From Parvibaculaceae bacterium Mf 1.05b.01 (GTDB lineage Bacteria > Pseudomonadota > Alphaproteobacteria > Parvibaculales > Parvibaculaceae), in NCBI GenBank assembly GCA_000509225.1, contig BAOK01000001.1, positions 2,633,141 to 2,697,140 on the forward strand: a stretch of 64,000 nt of DNA, written 5' to 3'. Each line of letters begins with the position of its first letter. Position 1 is the first letter of the stretch. The notes under the pieces are model-generated. The model was not told the origin of the DNA. It ran no database searches and worked only from the letters and a program-made list of their open reading frames with translations. Both the position numbers and the translations under genes were made by a program. Of this stretch, positions 41,116-49,907 are shown one piece after another.

Positions 41116-42252
41116 CTAGAATCCTAGAAGCCGCGCATAGCGGTCCCGGTGATAGGACTGATTCCCGTAAAGCGTCGCAAGAACACGCGCCCGTTTGAGG
41201 TAAAGGCCCGCATCAAACTCGTCGGTCATGCCAATGCCGCCATGTATCTGGATCAGCTGATTGGACATGGTGTGGAGAAAGTCTCCAACCTTCGCTTTTG
41301 AAAGAGAACAGGCTTTTGCTACACTGTTACTCTGGGCGTCGATCTCCTGAAGCGCCGCCTCTCCACATGAGCGCGCTAGTTCCATCGCCGCAAAGAGTTC
41401 CGCTGCCCGATGGCCCAACGCCTGAAAAGATCCGATGACAGCACCAAACTGTTTGCGCGTCTTAAGGTAATCAAGCGTCATGGCAAATGCCTGCGACCCA
41501 ACACCCAGCATCTCTGCGCCAATGCCTGCTCGCGCGCGGTCCAGTATTTCGTCCAACACTTCCCCAGCCTGACCAGCCGGTCCCATGAGGTCCGCATCTG
41601 AGACCTCGACACCGTCAAAATTTAATTCTGCGTAGCCGCGGCTGTCCATGGTTTTCATTGCACGCCGAGATAGTCCCATCGCGTCCGCTGGAACAATAAA
41701 GAGAGAGAGGCCTTGTGCCTCCCCCACTTTTCCGGTGGAGCGCACAACGACAAGGAAATGCGTCGCAGACATGCCTTCTAAAACCAGCGTCTTTGATCCT
41801 GTGAGAACATGTTTGCCTCCTTCGGATTTCGCTTCCAGCGCTGTACGCGCGGGCGCATGGCGTGGCCCCTCGTCAACGGCGAGCGTCACAATTTCTGTGC
41901 CGTCTACGATACGCGGCAGATGGCTCGACTTTTGTGCCTCTGTACCTGCAAGAAGCAGGGCGGTCGCGCCAACATAGGCCGAGGCAAACAGTGGGGACGC
42001 GGCCAACTGCTTACCCAGCTCCTCAAGAACCAGCCCGAAGGTCAGGTAGCCAAGATCTGATCCGCCATATTCTTCCGGCACCAGGATGCCGGTCCAGCCC
42101 ATTTCCACCATGGCGGACCAGGTGGGCTTTGCGAATCCGATATCGGTTCCTTCGTTCCGCATCGCGCGGAATTTAGAGACCGGCGCTTCGGCGCTCGCCC
42201 AAGAGGTCGCCTGATCCTTGATAAGCGTTTGTTCTTCTGTGAGTGCAGCCAT
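41116..42252 (-). CDS. Acyl-CoA dehydrogenase, second subunit of a tandem pair
   Basis: A 378-residue acyl-CoA dehydrogenase-fold protein. The N-terminus has WTGILVPEEYGGSDLGYLTFGLVLEELGKQLAASPL; the middle domain is divergent (LAVDEGPRHAPARTALEAKSEGGKHVLTGSKTLVLEG). The C-terminal domain has DYLKTRKQFGAVIGSFQALGHRAAELF and QIHGGIGMTDEFDAGLYLKRARVLATLYGNQSYHRDRYA. The usual YEGTxEI active-site end is absent here. Its gene starts 19 bases after the previous acyl-CoA dehydrogenase. Such tandem, partly degenerate pairs form alpha2beta2 enzymes for bulky CoA esters in actinobacteria (ChsE/FadE28-29). A similar arrangement is inferred here. Confidence 0.88.
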   Translation of the reverse strand: MAALTEEQTLIKDQATSWASAEAPVSKFRAMRNEGTDIGFAKPTWSAMVEMGWTGILVPEEYGGSDLGYLTFGLVLEELGKQLAASPLFASAYVGATALLLAGTEAQKSSHLPRIVDGTEIVTLAVDEGPRHAPARTALEAKSEGGKHVLTGSKTLVLEGMSATHFLVVVRSTGKVGEAQGLSLFIVPADAMGLSRRAMKTMDSRGYAELNFDGVEVSDADLMGPAGQAGEVLDEILDRARAGIGAEMLGVGSQAFAMTLDYLKTRKQFGAVIGSFQALGHRAAELFAAMELARSCGEAALQEIDAQSNSVAKACSLSKAKVGDFLHTMSNQLIQIHGGIGMTDEFDAGLYLKRARVLATLYGNQSYHRDRYARLLGF

Positions 42253-42271
42253 GATCGTTTCTTAAGCCCCG

Positions 42272-43483
42272 TTAGCCTTGCTGTGTCGTTTCTGGGAGGC
42301 CCAGAATGTTTTTGGAGATGATATTGTTTTGGATCTCAGCGGATCCACCATAGATAGACATGGCTTTGCCCATCAGCCAATCGCGGACGCTCCGCAATTC
42401 TTCTTCCGAGAATTGCTCGCCTTCCCAGCCGATGCCCTGATTGCCCATCATCTCGAGTGTCAGTTCTGCTTTGGTCTGCGCAACTCTGGTCATTGAATTT
42501 TTGAGGATCGATGCCGCTGCGCTTACCTTCACCTGACCTTTTGCCTCTGCGGTGATGCGGGAGACGGTCAGTTTGTGGGCTTCCGCATCCATGAGATTTT
42601 CCACCACGCGCAGGCGCAGGTCCGGATCCGCAAGCGTTCCGTCTTCCAACGTTCCTACATAGCGCTTCGCCTGTTCCTGCAAAGGCTCCTGGTCAATTTT
42701 TACTGCGGCAGGCGCCGACGTCTGGCTTTGGCGCTCGTGTTGCAGTAAGCGCTTCACGACGCTCCACCCGTCATTGAGATCGCCCAACAGATCGCTCTTG
42801 TCTGCGCGCGCTTCGTTGAAGAAGGTTTCACAGAACGGAGACGCGCCAGAAATCAGCTTAATGAGGCGTGTTTCAACACCCTTTTGATCCATTGGCAACA
42901 TGACAAAACTGATGCCATCCCGCTTCTTCGCCTTTGGATCAGTTCGCACGACAGCGCCACACCATTGCGATATGTGTGCGCCAGAGGTCCAGATTTTCTG
43001 GCCGTTGAGAATGAAGGCATCGCCTTCATCCACGGCCTTGGTGCTCAGAGATGCCAGGTCAGACCCTGCATTGGGTTCCGACAGCCCCAGGCACCAGCGA
43101 ACTTCTCCGCTTGCAATGCCGGGAAGGTGCTTTGCCTTCTGCTCATCAGTTCCGTATTCCAGGATTGTCGGGCCAACCATGGTTACGCCCATGCCTGTCA
43201 TCGGCGGAATTGGATTGAAGGCACCGGCTTTGGCGATTTCCTGACGAATGACTTTGGCTTCAGGGTCGCTTCGCCCGGCACCACCATATTCTTTGGGCCA
43301 AGTCGGCGTGCCCCAACCTTTGTCAGCAAGAGCCTGGCGCCACGCCCGAAACTCACCACTCACTCCTTTGTCGCTGGGGCTGTCTGCCCCAAGATCAAAG
43401 CCCTTGAGTGCGGAAGGAAAATTGCTCTGCACCCATTCGGATACTTCTGATCGGAAACCGTCCAGATCACTTGCTGCGGTCAT
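42272..43483 (-). CDS. Acyl-CoA dehydrogenase, first subunit of a tandem pair
   Basis: A 403-residue FAD-dependent acyl-CoA dehydrogenase. Conserved stretches are WGTPTWPKEYGGAGRSDPEAKVIRQEIAKAGAF, RWCLGLSEPNAGSDLASLSTKAVDEGDAFILNGQKIWTSGAHISQW and ELTLEMMGNQGIGWEG. It ends AMSIYGGSAEIQNNIISKNILGLP, where YGGSAEIQ replaces YEGTSEIQ. The ATG at 43483 has AAGGGG 6 bases upstream and is preferred over an upstream in-frame start. It is the first gene of a two-gene operon with the ACAD at 41116. Substrate unknown; long, branched or polycyclic acids are plausible by analogy with other pairs. Confidence 0.92.
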   Translation of the reverse strand: MTAASDLDGFRSEVSEWVQSNFPSALKGFDLGADSPSDKGVSGEFRAWRQALADKGWGTPTWPKEYGGAGRSDPEAKVIRQEIAKAGAFNPIPPMTGMGVTMVGPTILEYGTDEQKAKHLPGIASGEVRWCLGLSEPNAGSDLASLSTKAVDEGDAFILNGQKIWTSGAHISQWCGAVVRTDPKAKKRDGISFVMLPMDQKGVETRLIKLISGASPFCETFFNEARADKSDLLGDLNDGWSVVKRLLQHERQSQTSAPAAVKIDQEPLQEQAKRYVGTLEDGTLADPDLRLRVVENLMDAEAHKLTVSRITAEAKGQVKVSAAASILKNSMTRVAQTKAELTLEMMGNQGIGWEGEQFSEEELRSVRDWLMGKAMSIYGGSAEIQNNIISKNILGLPETTQQG

Positions 43484-43942
43484 TGTTTGCCCCTTGATAT
43501 GTCTGTGGCGAGCATTTGGCTTGCGCCACCATATCAAAGTCTGGCCAATAGTTTAGCCTCTCATGCAAATGACCGATGCCGCTGCGTCAAATCAGAGGGC
43601 CATCGCGTCCGGCTAGCGCCCCATCTGCAGATTGTCGAATTACACGTGCTGGCGACGATCAATCATCGACAACGCAGACCCTGACAGCGTGACATTGTGT
43701 CGAGCGGACCTGTGTAATTATGGAGGTGAGATCGACCGGGCAATCCTCCCAGGCCGTTCTAGAACAGACATAGGAGCCATGTGTCTGCAGTGCATCTGTG
43801 TTTTCTTTGAACCAATTCATGCCTACCCCAAAACCATACCCAACCAGACCGCCGGCAGTTAGCGTTTGGACCGCCTTCTATAATCTGTACACTACCTGTT
43901 TAGCAGGCGGAATATCCATCCTGCCAATGCCTGGAGGTCCGC
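43484..43942. other. Intergenic region between divergent acyl-CoA dehydrogenase and dipeptidase
   Basis: This 459-base region is the longest gap in the window. Short open frames cross it, but none has a ribosome site or protein-like composition. A perfect TATAAT lies at 43879-43884 without a good -35 partner at 17 bases (CAGTTA). GGAGG is 5 bases before the dipeptidase ATG. No clear palindrome, terminator or RNA fold is seen. Confidence 0.6.
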
Positions 43943-45232
43943 ATGAATAGCTTAGCGATTTGTCACACCGCCTTACAACGGGTGTTGGGTGGCCTTTTGT
44001 TTCTCATCACCCTTTCACTGCCGCTCCAAGCAGAGACCGCCCTTTCAGACACTGAGATCATCGCAAAGGTAGAGGCAATCCACACCGACGCACTGGTGCT
44101 TGACGCTCATGCAGACATCGTCATTCCGTCGACTTCGCTCAGCTATCTTGGGGAGGGCGGCGTTTCAAAAGTCAGCCCTGAGAAACTGACCATCGGCGGC
44201 GTCAACGCTGTGGTCATGTCGATTGCTGTCGGACCGGGGCCCCGCACACCTGAAGGCGACGCGGAAGCCCGCACAATTGCAGATGAGAAGCTCGCCGCTG
44301 CACTGAAGCTCGTTGAAGAATCCAATGGCCACGTTGTGCTGGCAACATCGGCCGCGGAGATTGAAGCGGCGAAAGCGGCCGGCAATCCTGCGATCATCCT
44401 GGGATTCCAGAATGCCCGATCCCTTGAAGGCGATGTAGGCGTACTCGACTATTTCTATGATGCAGGAGTTCGCGTGTTTGGACTCAACCATCTGGGCCAC
44501 AATGATTTCTCGGACTCGTCGCGTCCCATCTATGACGGGTCCACCAAGTCATACGAACCAACAGAAGAGCATGGCGGTCTTTCGCCTCTCGGCATTGCTG
44601 CTATTGAGCGCATCAATGCGCTTGGCGGGGTGGTCGATATTTCACAAATGTCGAAGGCTGCTGCATTGCAGGCTATCTCCTTGTCCCGATCGCCGGTGAT
44701 CGCAAGTCATTCCAATGTTCGGGCCATCTCAAACGTCACCCGCAATCTATCGGACGAAGAGATTGACCTTATCGGCGAGAAGGGCGGCGTCATTCATGTG
44801 GCTGCCTTCGGTGCCTACCTGGTCGCACTCTCAGATCCCGACACCCTTGCAGCGGTCAAAGCCGTCCGTATCAAAGCCGGCCTTCCAGAAGAGTATTCCT
44901 ACCCCTATGAGCTTTATTGGGAGTTGGAAGACCCAACGGCTCAACGTGCCTTTCTGGTTGAAATGCGCTCAACCATCGGGCGCGGGAGTGTTTCGGATAT
45001 GATTGCCCATATTGACTATATCGTTGACCGCATTGGCACCGATCATGTCGGCATTGGGAACGACTTTAACCACGGCAGCAGCATTGAGGGCTACACGGAC
45101 GCCAGCGAGGCGTTGAATGTCACCATTGCTTTGGTGCGGGCTGGCTATTCGGCTGAAGATATTCAGAAAATCTGGGGTGGTAACTTTCTGCGGGTTCTTA
45201 AAGAAGCCGAGCATGGCGCGACCATCGACTGA
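43943..45232 (+). CDS. Membrane dipeptidase (renal dipeptidase, peptidase M19)
   Basis: A 429-residue zinc-dependent dipeptidase, exported. The signal peptide is about 1-29 (LQRVLGGLLFLITLSLPLQA-ET). The zinc-site signature reads LVLDAHADIVIPS, with His and Asp as in the family HxD. Further family elements are GLNHLGHNDFSDSSRPIY, SRSPVIASHSNVRAISNVTRNLSDEEIDLI and DRIGTDHVGIGNDFNHGSSIEG. Length is normal for bacterial secreted M19. GGAGG lies 5 bases before the ATG. It is monocistronic. It probably hydrolyses dipeptides, including D-residue ones, in the periplasm; the exact substrate is not known. Confidence 0.92.
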   Translation: MNSLAICHTALQRVLGGLLFLITLSLPLQAETALSDTEIIAKVEAIHTDALVLDAHADIVIPSTSLSYLGEGGVSKVSPEKLTIGGVNAVVMSIAVGPGPRTPEGDAEARTIADEKLAAALKLVEESNGHVVLATSAAEIEAAKAAGNPAIILGFQNARSLEGDVGVLDYFYDAGVRVFGLNHLGHNDFSDSSRPIYDGSTKSYEPTEEHGGLSPLGIAAIERINALGGVVDISQMSKAAALQAISLSRSPVIASHSNVRAISNVTRNLSDEEIDLIGEKGGVIHVAAFGAYLVALSDPDTLAAVKAVRIKAGLPEEYSYPYELYWELEDPTAQRAFLVEMRSTIGRGSVSDMIAHIDYIVDRIGTDHVGIGNDFNHGSSIEGYTDASEALNVTIALVRAGYSAEDIQKIWGGNFLRVLKEAEHGATID

Positions 45233-45371
45233 CCCCGCACTCGCCTGGTCCGAGCGCAGGTCGCGCATTCATCCGGCGCTCAGCATGGGTCTATTATGTT
45301 GCGTGCCCAGACTGTAGACTGGATCATCAATAACTGAGTGCCGCGCAGGCGGTGCAGGCTGGAGGCGTTAC

Positions 45372-45953
45372 ATGGATAGCACCTGGATTTTTCTCATCAT
45401 TATCGGCGTGGTCGCGGCAATCGGCTATTCCTTGTATGTGTCGGTTATCCAAAAGCGAAACCGGGCACGCAACGCTTTTTCGACAATTGATGTCCAACTG
45501 AAAAAGCGACATGACCTGATCCCCAATGTCCTCAAGATCGCAAAAGAGACGATGAAGCAGGAGATGTCTCTCATCGAAGAGGTGACACGGCTTCGGACCG
45601 CCACTGAGACCCCGACGGACACCGACGATCCGGACGCCATCAAAAGCCGCCTGGAAGCAGAATCCGGTCTCGCGCAAAGCATGCGCCAATTGTTTGCTGT
45701 CGCAGAAAACTACCCAGAACCTCGCTTCGTTGAAGCGATGAAAACCGCTCAAGAAACTTATCAGGAAGTGGAAGGACACATCTCCGCTGCTCGGCGCTTC
45801 TACAATTCAGCGGTCGAAGATCTCCAGAATGCCGTTGAGATCTGGCCGTCGTCGACGATTGCTGCTTTAGCTGGTGTCAAAGCCATGCCGTTCTTTGAGA
45901 TAGATGAGATGGAGCGGAAACCTATTGACGCAGACGACATCCTGTCAGGTTAG
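45372..45953 (+). CDS. lemA: LemA family protein
   Basis: A 193-residue membrane-anchored protein. One N-terminal helix (WIFLIIIGVVAAIGYSLYVSVI) is followed by the LemA helical domain: KRNRARNAFSTIDVQLKKRHDLIPNVLKIAKETM, SGLAQSMRQLFAVAENYPEPRFVEAMKTAQETYQEVEGHISAARRFYNSAVEDLQNAVEIWPSSTIAALAGVKAMPFFEID. AARRFYNSAV is the family hallmark. The function is unclear; it is often linked with membrane proteases or the cell envelope. The DUF3137 gene follows after 42 bases, a common pairing. Confidence 0.93.
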   Translation: MDSTWIFLIIIGVVAAIGYSLYVSVIQKRNRARNAFSTIDVQLKKRHDLIPNVLKIAKETMKQEMSLIEEVTRLRTATETPTDTDDPDAIKSRLEAESGLAQSMRQLFAVAENYPEPRFVEAMKTAQETYQEVEGHISAARRFYNSAVEDLQNAVEIWPSSTIAALAGVKAMPFFEIDEMERKPIDADDILSG

Positions 45954-45995
45954 ATCTGGGCCAACACCCTTCCTGTAAACTTCCAGGCCGAAGTC

Positions 45996-46916
45996 ATGAG
46001 CCCCTATAGTTTCGATCCGAATTTGTTCGACGAGCTGGAACAAGAGCGACTGGAAGCCTTGAGTTGGCGCAAGAAGGTTTGGCTGTTCGGCGTGCCTCTT
46101 GTCGCCGCCGCCTCCATCGTTTCTGCGATGTTTTTTGGACCAGAAGGGCTGATCGCTGCTGTTGTAGGAGCGGGCCTCACCTACATGATCGCTGAGTTCA
46201 AACTCTTCGAGCTCAAAGAGCGGATGAAGACAGATATCCTGTCTCACATGGCGGAAGCCCGTGGCTGGCGCTTTGATGCAGACGGACCACCTGAAAGCGG
46301 CGTAGATATCTATAGCGATCTCGGTCTCCTAAGATCACACAATGAGCTAACCGTTGAAGACCTGTTTGAAGGGGAGCTTAATGGCGTTCGATTTGAGCTT
46401 TTCGAAGCGCTTGCCAAAATGCGGACCAAGAACCAAAAATCCGAAAGTGTCAGGACTGTCTTTTCCGGTCTTCTTGCCCGATTCAGTTTCCCAAAAGACT
46501 TTCAAGGATCAACGGTCGTTCTCACAGACTCCGGCTTTTTCAACTGGGCTGCCGGTTTCTCCCAAAAGGGTGAACGGGTTACGCTTGAAGACCCTGTGTT
46601 TGAAAAACAGTTTCAGGTCTATAGCAGCGACCAGGTCGAGGCGCGCTATCTGCTAACACCGAGCTTCATGCAGCGCCTGCTTGATATTCGCCAAGTGTTT
46701 CCTGATGCACAATTGCAAGCAGCCTTCGAGCGGAGCCATCTCTATCTTGCGATAGATACGAAATCCTCAAGTCGCGGTGAGTTGGGCTTTTTTGACGTGA
46801 AGGACATGAGCAAACCCATTTCGCAGCAGGGCGCTATCCAGCTCTTTGAAAGAGAACTCCAGGTTTTCGAGGATATTGTTAATGGCTTGAACCTGGACAC
46901 ATCCACGAAAATCTAG
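45996..46916 (+). CDS. DUF3137 membrane protein
   Basis: A 306-residue protein with two close N-terminal helices (VWLFGVPLVAAASIVSAMFF and LIAAVVGAGLTYMIAEF) and a cytoplasmic domain. The domain carries family-type elements LLRSHNELTVEDLFEGELNGVRFELFEALAKMRTKN, VFSGLLARFSFPKDFQGSTVVLTDSG, PVFEKQFQVYSSDQVEARYLLTPSFMQRLLDI and HLYLAIDTK. DUF3137 proteins usually follow LemA, as here. No activity is established; this pair probably acts together at the inner membrane. It is convergent with an SDR gene 27 bases away. Confidence 0.85.
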   Translation: MSPYSFDPNLFDELEQERLEALSWRKKVWLFGVPLVAAASIVSAMFFGPEGLIAAVVGAGLTYMIAEFKLFELKERMKTDILSHMAEARGWRFDADGPPESGVDIYSDLGLLRSHNELTVEDLFEGELNGVRFELFEALAKMRTKNQKSESVRTVFSGLLARFSFPKDFQGSTVVLTDSGFFNWAAGFSQKGERVTLEDPVFEKQFQVYSSDQVEARYLLTPSFMQRLLDIRQVFPDAQLQAAFERSHLYLAIDTKSSSRGELGFFDVKDMSKPISQQGAIQLFERELQVFEDIVNGLNLDTSTKI

Positions 46917-46943
46917 AGCGTCAGCTGAGGTGTTCGGGGCGGC

Positions 46944-47771
46944 TCAAGAATCATCTCCAGACTCATATTGCTCCGCGATCTGCGCGCCGAACTGAGACCC
47001 CAATTCGAAGAGTTTCTCCGGGTCGGAATGACGCAGTTTTGCCAGGTCCAGTTCCATGCCGCTGGCAAAGATTAGTTCTGGAACATTGTTGTCGACGGCT
47101 TCAAGGATCGCCCTTGCGCAATCCATCGGGTCATCCCCACCCTCAATCGCCGCATCCGATTTGCCGCGAATTGAGCCGCTGGCGGTAAAAGCGTTGCGGG
47201 ACACATTGGTCGCAACAGACCCAGGCAGGACATTCGTCACATTGATATTGTGGCGCGCTGACACTTCTGTGCGCAGTGCATCCATGTACCCGATCAGTCC
47301 ATGTTTCGCCGCCGCGTAGGCGGTGCGAAGCGGCGGACCGAAGCGACCAGCAACTGAGCTGATGGCGATGATATGGGCACCGCCCGCCTCAACCATCCGC
47401 GGCAATTGCAGCTGGGTCAGCCAAATTGGCGCGATCAGGTCAATATTGATGAGGTCCGTATAGACTTGCGGCGCCGTGTGAATTGCCAGGCTCCGTTGGC
47501 TCACCCCCGCATTGTTGACGAGCACATCTACCTTGCCCTTCCAGTCCCATGCTTTCACAACAATAGCTTCAAGCTCGCTATAGTCTGTTACCTCAAAGGG
47601 AAGCACGAGCGTTTCTGTTGGCAGCTGATCAGCAACTGCCTGCAGAGCATCTACGCGACGACCTGACAAAATTATGTCTGCACCGTTGGCGGAAAATGTC
47701 TTCGCCAGCGCCTCACCGATTCCTGATGATGCCCCGGTGATCCAAACGATTTTGTCAGAATATGTCGTCAC
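46944..47771 (-). CDS. Short-chain dehydrogenase/reductase
   Basis: A 275-residue cytoplasmic NAD(P)-dependent oxidoreductase. It has the classical SDR elements: VWITGASSGIGEALAKTF (TGxxxGxG), VDVLVNNAGVSQRS (NNAG), IIAISSVAGRFGPPLRTAYAAAKHG with the catalytic Ser, Tyr and Lys, and VLPGSVATNVSR after the active site. The GTG at 47771 is preceded by GGAT at 7-8 bases. It resembles DHRS7-type proteins. The gene is 102 bases downstream of the Crp/Fnr-like gene on the same strand. The substrate is unknown. Confidence 0.92.
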   Translation of the reverse strand: MTTYSDKIVWITGASSGIGEALAKTFSANGADIILSGRRVDALQAVADQLPTETLVLPFEVTDYSELEAIVVKAWDWKGKVDVLVNNAGVSQRSLAIHTAPQVYTDLINIDLIAPIWLTQLQLPRMVEAGGAHIIAISSVAGRFGPPLRTAYAAAKHGLIGYMDALRTEVSARHNINVTNVLPGSVATNVSRNAFTASGSIRGKSDAAIEGGDDPMDCARAILEAVDNNVPELIFASGMELDLAKLRHSDPEKLFELGSQFGAQIAEQYESGDDS

Positions 47772-47872
47772 GATTTATCCAATTCTTTATTTGAGCCATT
47801 TCAGCGGTAAGAATTATCTCGCACCGTATACCGATATAGGCTCAGAGAAACGTGAAAAGAAAGAGCCGAACA

Positions 47873-48595
47873 TCAATCATTTTCGACTGAAAAAAACTGA
47901 TCTTCATCTGAGATCAACGACCGCACGCCCTCTATGTCATTGATATCAACCCGTCCGTAGCGCAGCTTTATCAAGCGCTTCTCCTCCAACGTTTTGAGCG
48001 CCTTGCCGGTGGCAACTCTTGAGACCCCCAACATGAAAGCCAGGTCTTCCTGACGACATTCAATGCTCGCTTGGTTTTCGTTGGTGTCCACGGTTGCAAG
48101 CAGCAATCGGGCAACCCGAGCCTTCAGGGAAAACCGCCGCTGAGAATCGATGAAATTCATCATCTCATAATTGCGTTGAACCGTTAGTGTCAGCAAAGCA
48201 CGAGCAATTGATGGCTCCTCATCGAACAAGTGGAAGAACACCTTTGCCTCCACAAACGTGATTTCTGCAGATCCGTGCGCCCATAAGGTGTGGGTGCGCC
48301 GCAGATCTGAGAACAGGGTCTGTTCGCCAAAGGTTTCACCTGCGCGCAGCAGGGCTGATGTGAGAAACGATCCGTCTTGTCCGACATTGCCCGCGATCAC
48401 TTCACCGGTCTTGACGATTGTCAGGCCTGCACGTCTGTCGCCCCGGTCCTGGATCAACTGGCCGTCGGCGTATCGTTTTGTTGCCCCCATTGAGAGCAGC
48501 TGGTCCATGACTTCTGCCGGAAGCAAATCGCGGAGTGTTTTGCTCTTCGGACGCAGGACTTTCACTATTCGACCCCAAATGTAACTTTTTAGCAT
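47873..48595 (-). CDS. Crp/Fnr-family transcriptional regulator
   Basis: A 240-residue regulator. The cyclic-nucleotide-binding-type beta barrel covers about 30-140 (LLSMGATKRYADGQLIQDRGDRRAGLTIVKTGEVIAGNVG ... GETFGEQTLFSDLRRTHTLWAHG). The dimerisation helix and winged helix-turn-helix follow (RQEDLAFMLGVSRVATGKALKTLEEKRLIKLRYGRVDIND). There is no N-terminal Cys cluster, so it is not an oxygen-sensing FNR. The first ATG is at 48595; a GTG at 48565 with GGGG upstream is an alternative that would remove ten residues. It is divergent from a GST gene, starts 70 bases apart, and may regulate it. Confidence 0.88.
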   Translation of the reverse strand: MLKSYIWGRIVKVLRPKSKTLRDLLPAEVMDQLLSMGATKRYADGQLIQDRGDRRAGLTIVKTGEVIAGNVGQDGSFLTSALLRAGETFGEQTLFSDLRRTHTLWAHGSAEITFVEAKVFFHLFDEEPSIARALLTLTVQRNYEMMNFIDSQRRFSLKARVARLLLATVDTNENQASIECRQEDLAFMLGVSRVATGKALKTLEEKRLIKLRYGRVDINDIEGVRSLISDEDQFFSVEND

Positions 48596-48665
48596 TCTAG
48601 GCTTGCCCCCCTCGGTATTGTCAAATTGGCTCCTATGGCGGGGGCGACTTCAGGGAGGAAAGACA

Positions 48666-49739
48666 ATGAAAGTCTGGGGCGTTTCAGTTTCCTACTATAC
48701 CGGCAAACTCGAGGCTTACCTTCGATACAAGGGCATCGCCTATGACATGGCGCATCCCTTCGCAGAGCAGCGATACATTCGTGAACGTGCCGGCGCGATC
48801 CAGGTGCCCATCGTGGAGCGGCCCGATGGACGCTGGATGTCTGACAGCACGCCGATCATTCAACAGCTGGAATCCGAATATCCTGACCGGCCCGTCATGC
48901 CGAGCGATCCGGTCGTTCGCTTTATCGCCCTTCTTATAGAAGATTATGGAGACGAATGGTTGTGGCGGTCTGCCATGCACTACAGATGGAGCTATGAGCA
49001 TGATCGGGAACTCCTCTCCCGAATTCTTGCCGACGAGCTCACAACGCACCTTCGCTTGCCGCGCTTTTTTCGGCGACGCCTGGTCAAGAAGCGCCAACAT
49101 ACTTTGTTTGTTAAACGAGATGGCGTCACCAAGGACACCTGGGATCATGTGGAATCGGGTTTTTTCAATGCCATGCGCGGTATGCTTTCCATGCTCGACA
49201 ACAGGCCCTATCTGCTCGGAGAGACACCCTCAATTGCTGACATTGGGATGATGGGGCCAATGCTTCGGCATTTCGGGCAAGACCCCACCCCCGCCGCGAT
49301 AATGCGCAATGACTGGCCCGCCATGGCCGAGTGGGTGGCGCGGGTTTGGAATGCGCATGCGACCGCCGGCGAAACGTCCCTCCTGGATGCGGTCCCGGAC
49401 GATGCAGGCCCGCTGCTCAAAGAGATTGCTGAGACCCACCTGGTTCAGTTGAAAGAAAATGCGCTTGCCTATGGCCAAGGCCAAAAACAGTTTGAGATGA
49501 CCGTACAAGGCTGTGCCTACAAAGAAATGCCCGTGTCGCGATACCGGGTTTATTGTCTCGAGCGCCTGCGCGAAGAGTTTGCAAACCTTAGCGAGGACAA
49601 TCAACGGAAGGTGAAGGCCTTGCTCCCACAGGAAGAATACACACTGATCTGGGATCCTTCTGTCGAAGCCAATTCAGGATATGACGTGGAGCGGGCTGCG
49701 CCTTTCAACAAAGGCATCAATGTCCTGGAAACCGGTTAG
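48666..49739 (+). CDS. Glutathione S-transferase family protein, long C-terminal form
   Basis: A 357-residue GST-fold protein. The thioredoxin-like N-terminal domain (about 1-80) reads KVWGVSVSYYTGKLEAYLRYKGIAYD and DSTPIIQQLESEY (glutathione-binding cis region). The all-helical domain follows with FNAMRGMLSMLDNRPYLLGETPSIADIGMMGPMLRHF, containing the GST helix motif. After about residue 255 there is an extra 100-residue tail (ENALAYGQGQKQFEMTVQGCAYKEMPVSRYRVYCLERLREEF) not present in typical 210-residue GSTs. The ATG at 48666 follows GGAGGAAAGACA, much better than an earlier start. It probably detoxifies or isomerises an electrophile; substrate unknown. Confidence 0.86.
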   Translation: MKVWGVSVSYYTGKLEAYLRYKGIAYDMAHPFAEQRYIRERAGAIQVPIVERPDGRWMSDSTPIIQQLESEYPDRPVMPSDPVVRFIALLIEDYGDEWLWRSAMHYRWSYEHDRELLSRILADELTTHLRLPRFFRRRLVKKRQHTLFVKRDGVTKDTWDHVESGFFNAMRGMLSMLDNRPYLLGETPSIADIGMMGPMLRHFGQDPTPAAIMRNDWPAMAEWVARVWNAHATAGETSLLDAVPDDAGPLLKEIAETHLVQLKENALAYGQGQKQFEMTVQGCAYKEMPVSRYRVYCLERLREEFANLSEDNQRKVKALLPQEEYTLIWDPSVEANSGYDVERAAPFNKGINVLETG

Positions 49740-49836
49740 GGCAAATTTGCTATGGCAGGGCGCTGGCCCAGCTTTCGCAAGAAATCTTCTTGAACGACAC
49801 CTGATTGGACGACCAAGAATGACGGCGCCGGGTGCA

Positions 49837-49853
49837 CTGCGCATCCCGCGCAG
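49837..49853. terminator. Small GC hairpin between convergent GST and nitroreductase genes
   Basis: CTGCGC (49837-49842) and GCGCAG (49848-49853) are perfect 6-base arms around ATCCC. It lies in the 168-base convergent gap. No T-run follows on either strand, so the termination role is uncertain. I see no gene in the rest of the gap. Confidence 0.3.
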
Positions 49854-49907
49854 CCCCCAAAGGGATTGGCTTACAGATCCAGAGATGAGGCATGTTTTGC
49901 CACAAAT

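Noticed and set aside
43632..43862. Possible 76-codon gene in the largest intergenic gap
   Set aside because: No ribosome site, Cys/Arg-rich composition and no conserved pattern; it is more likely chance in a promoter region.
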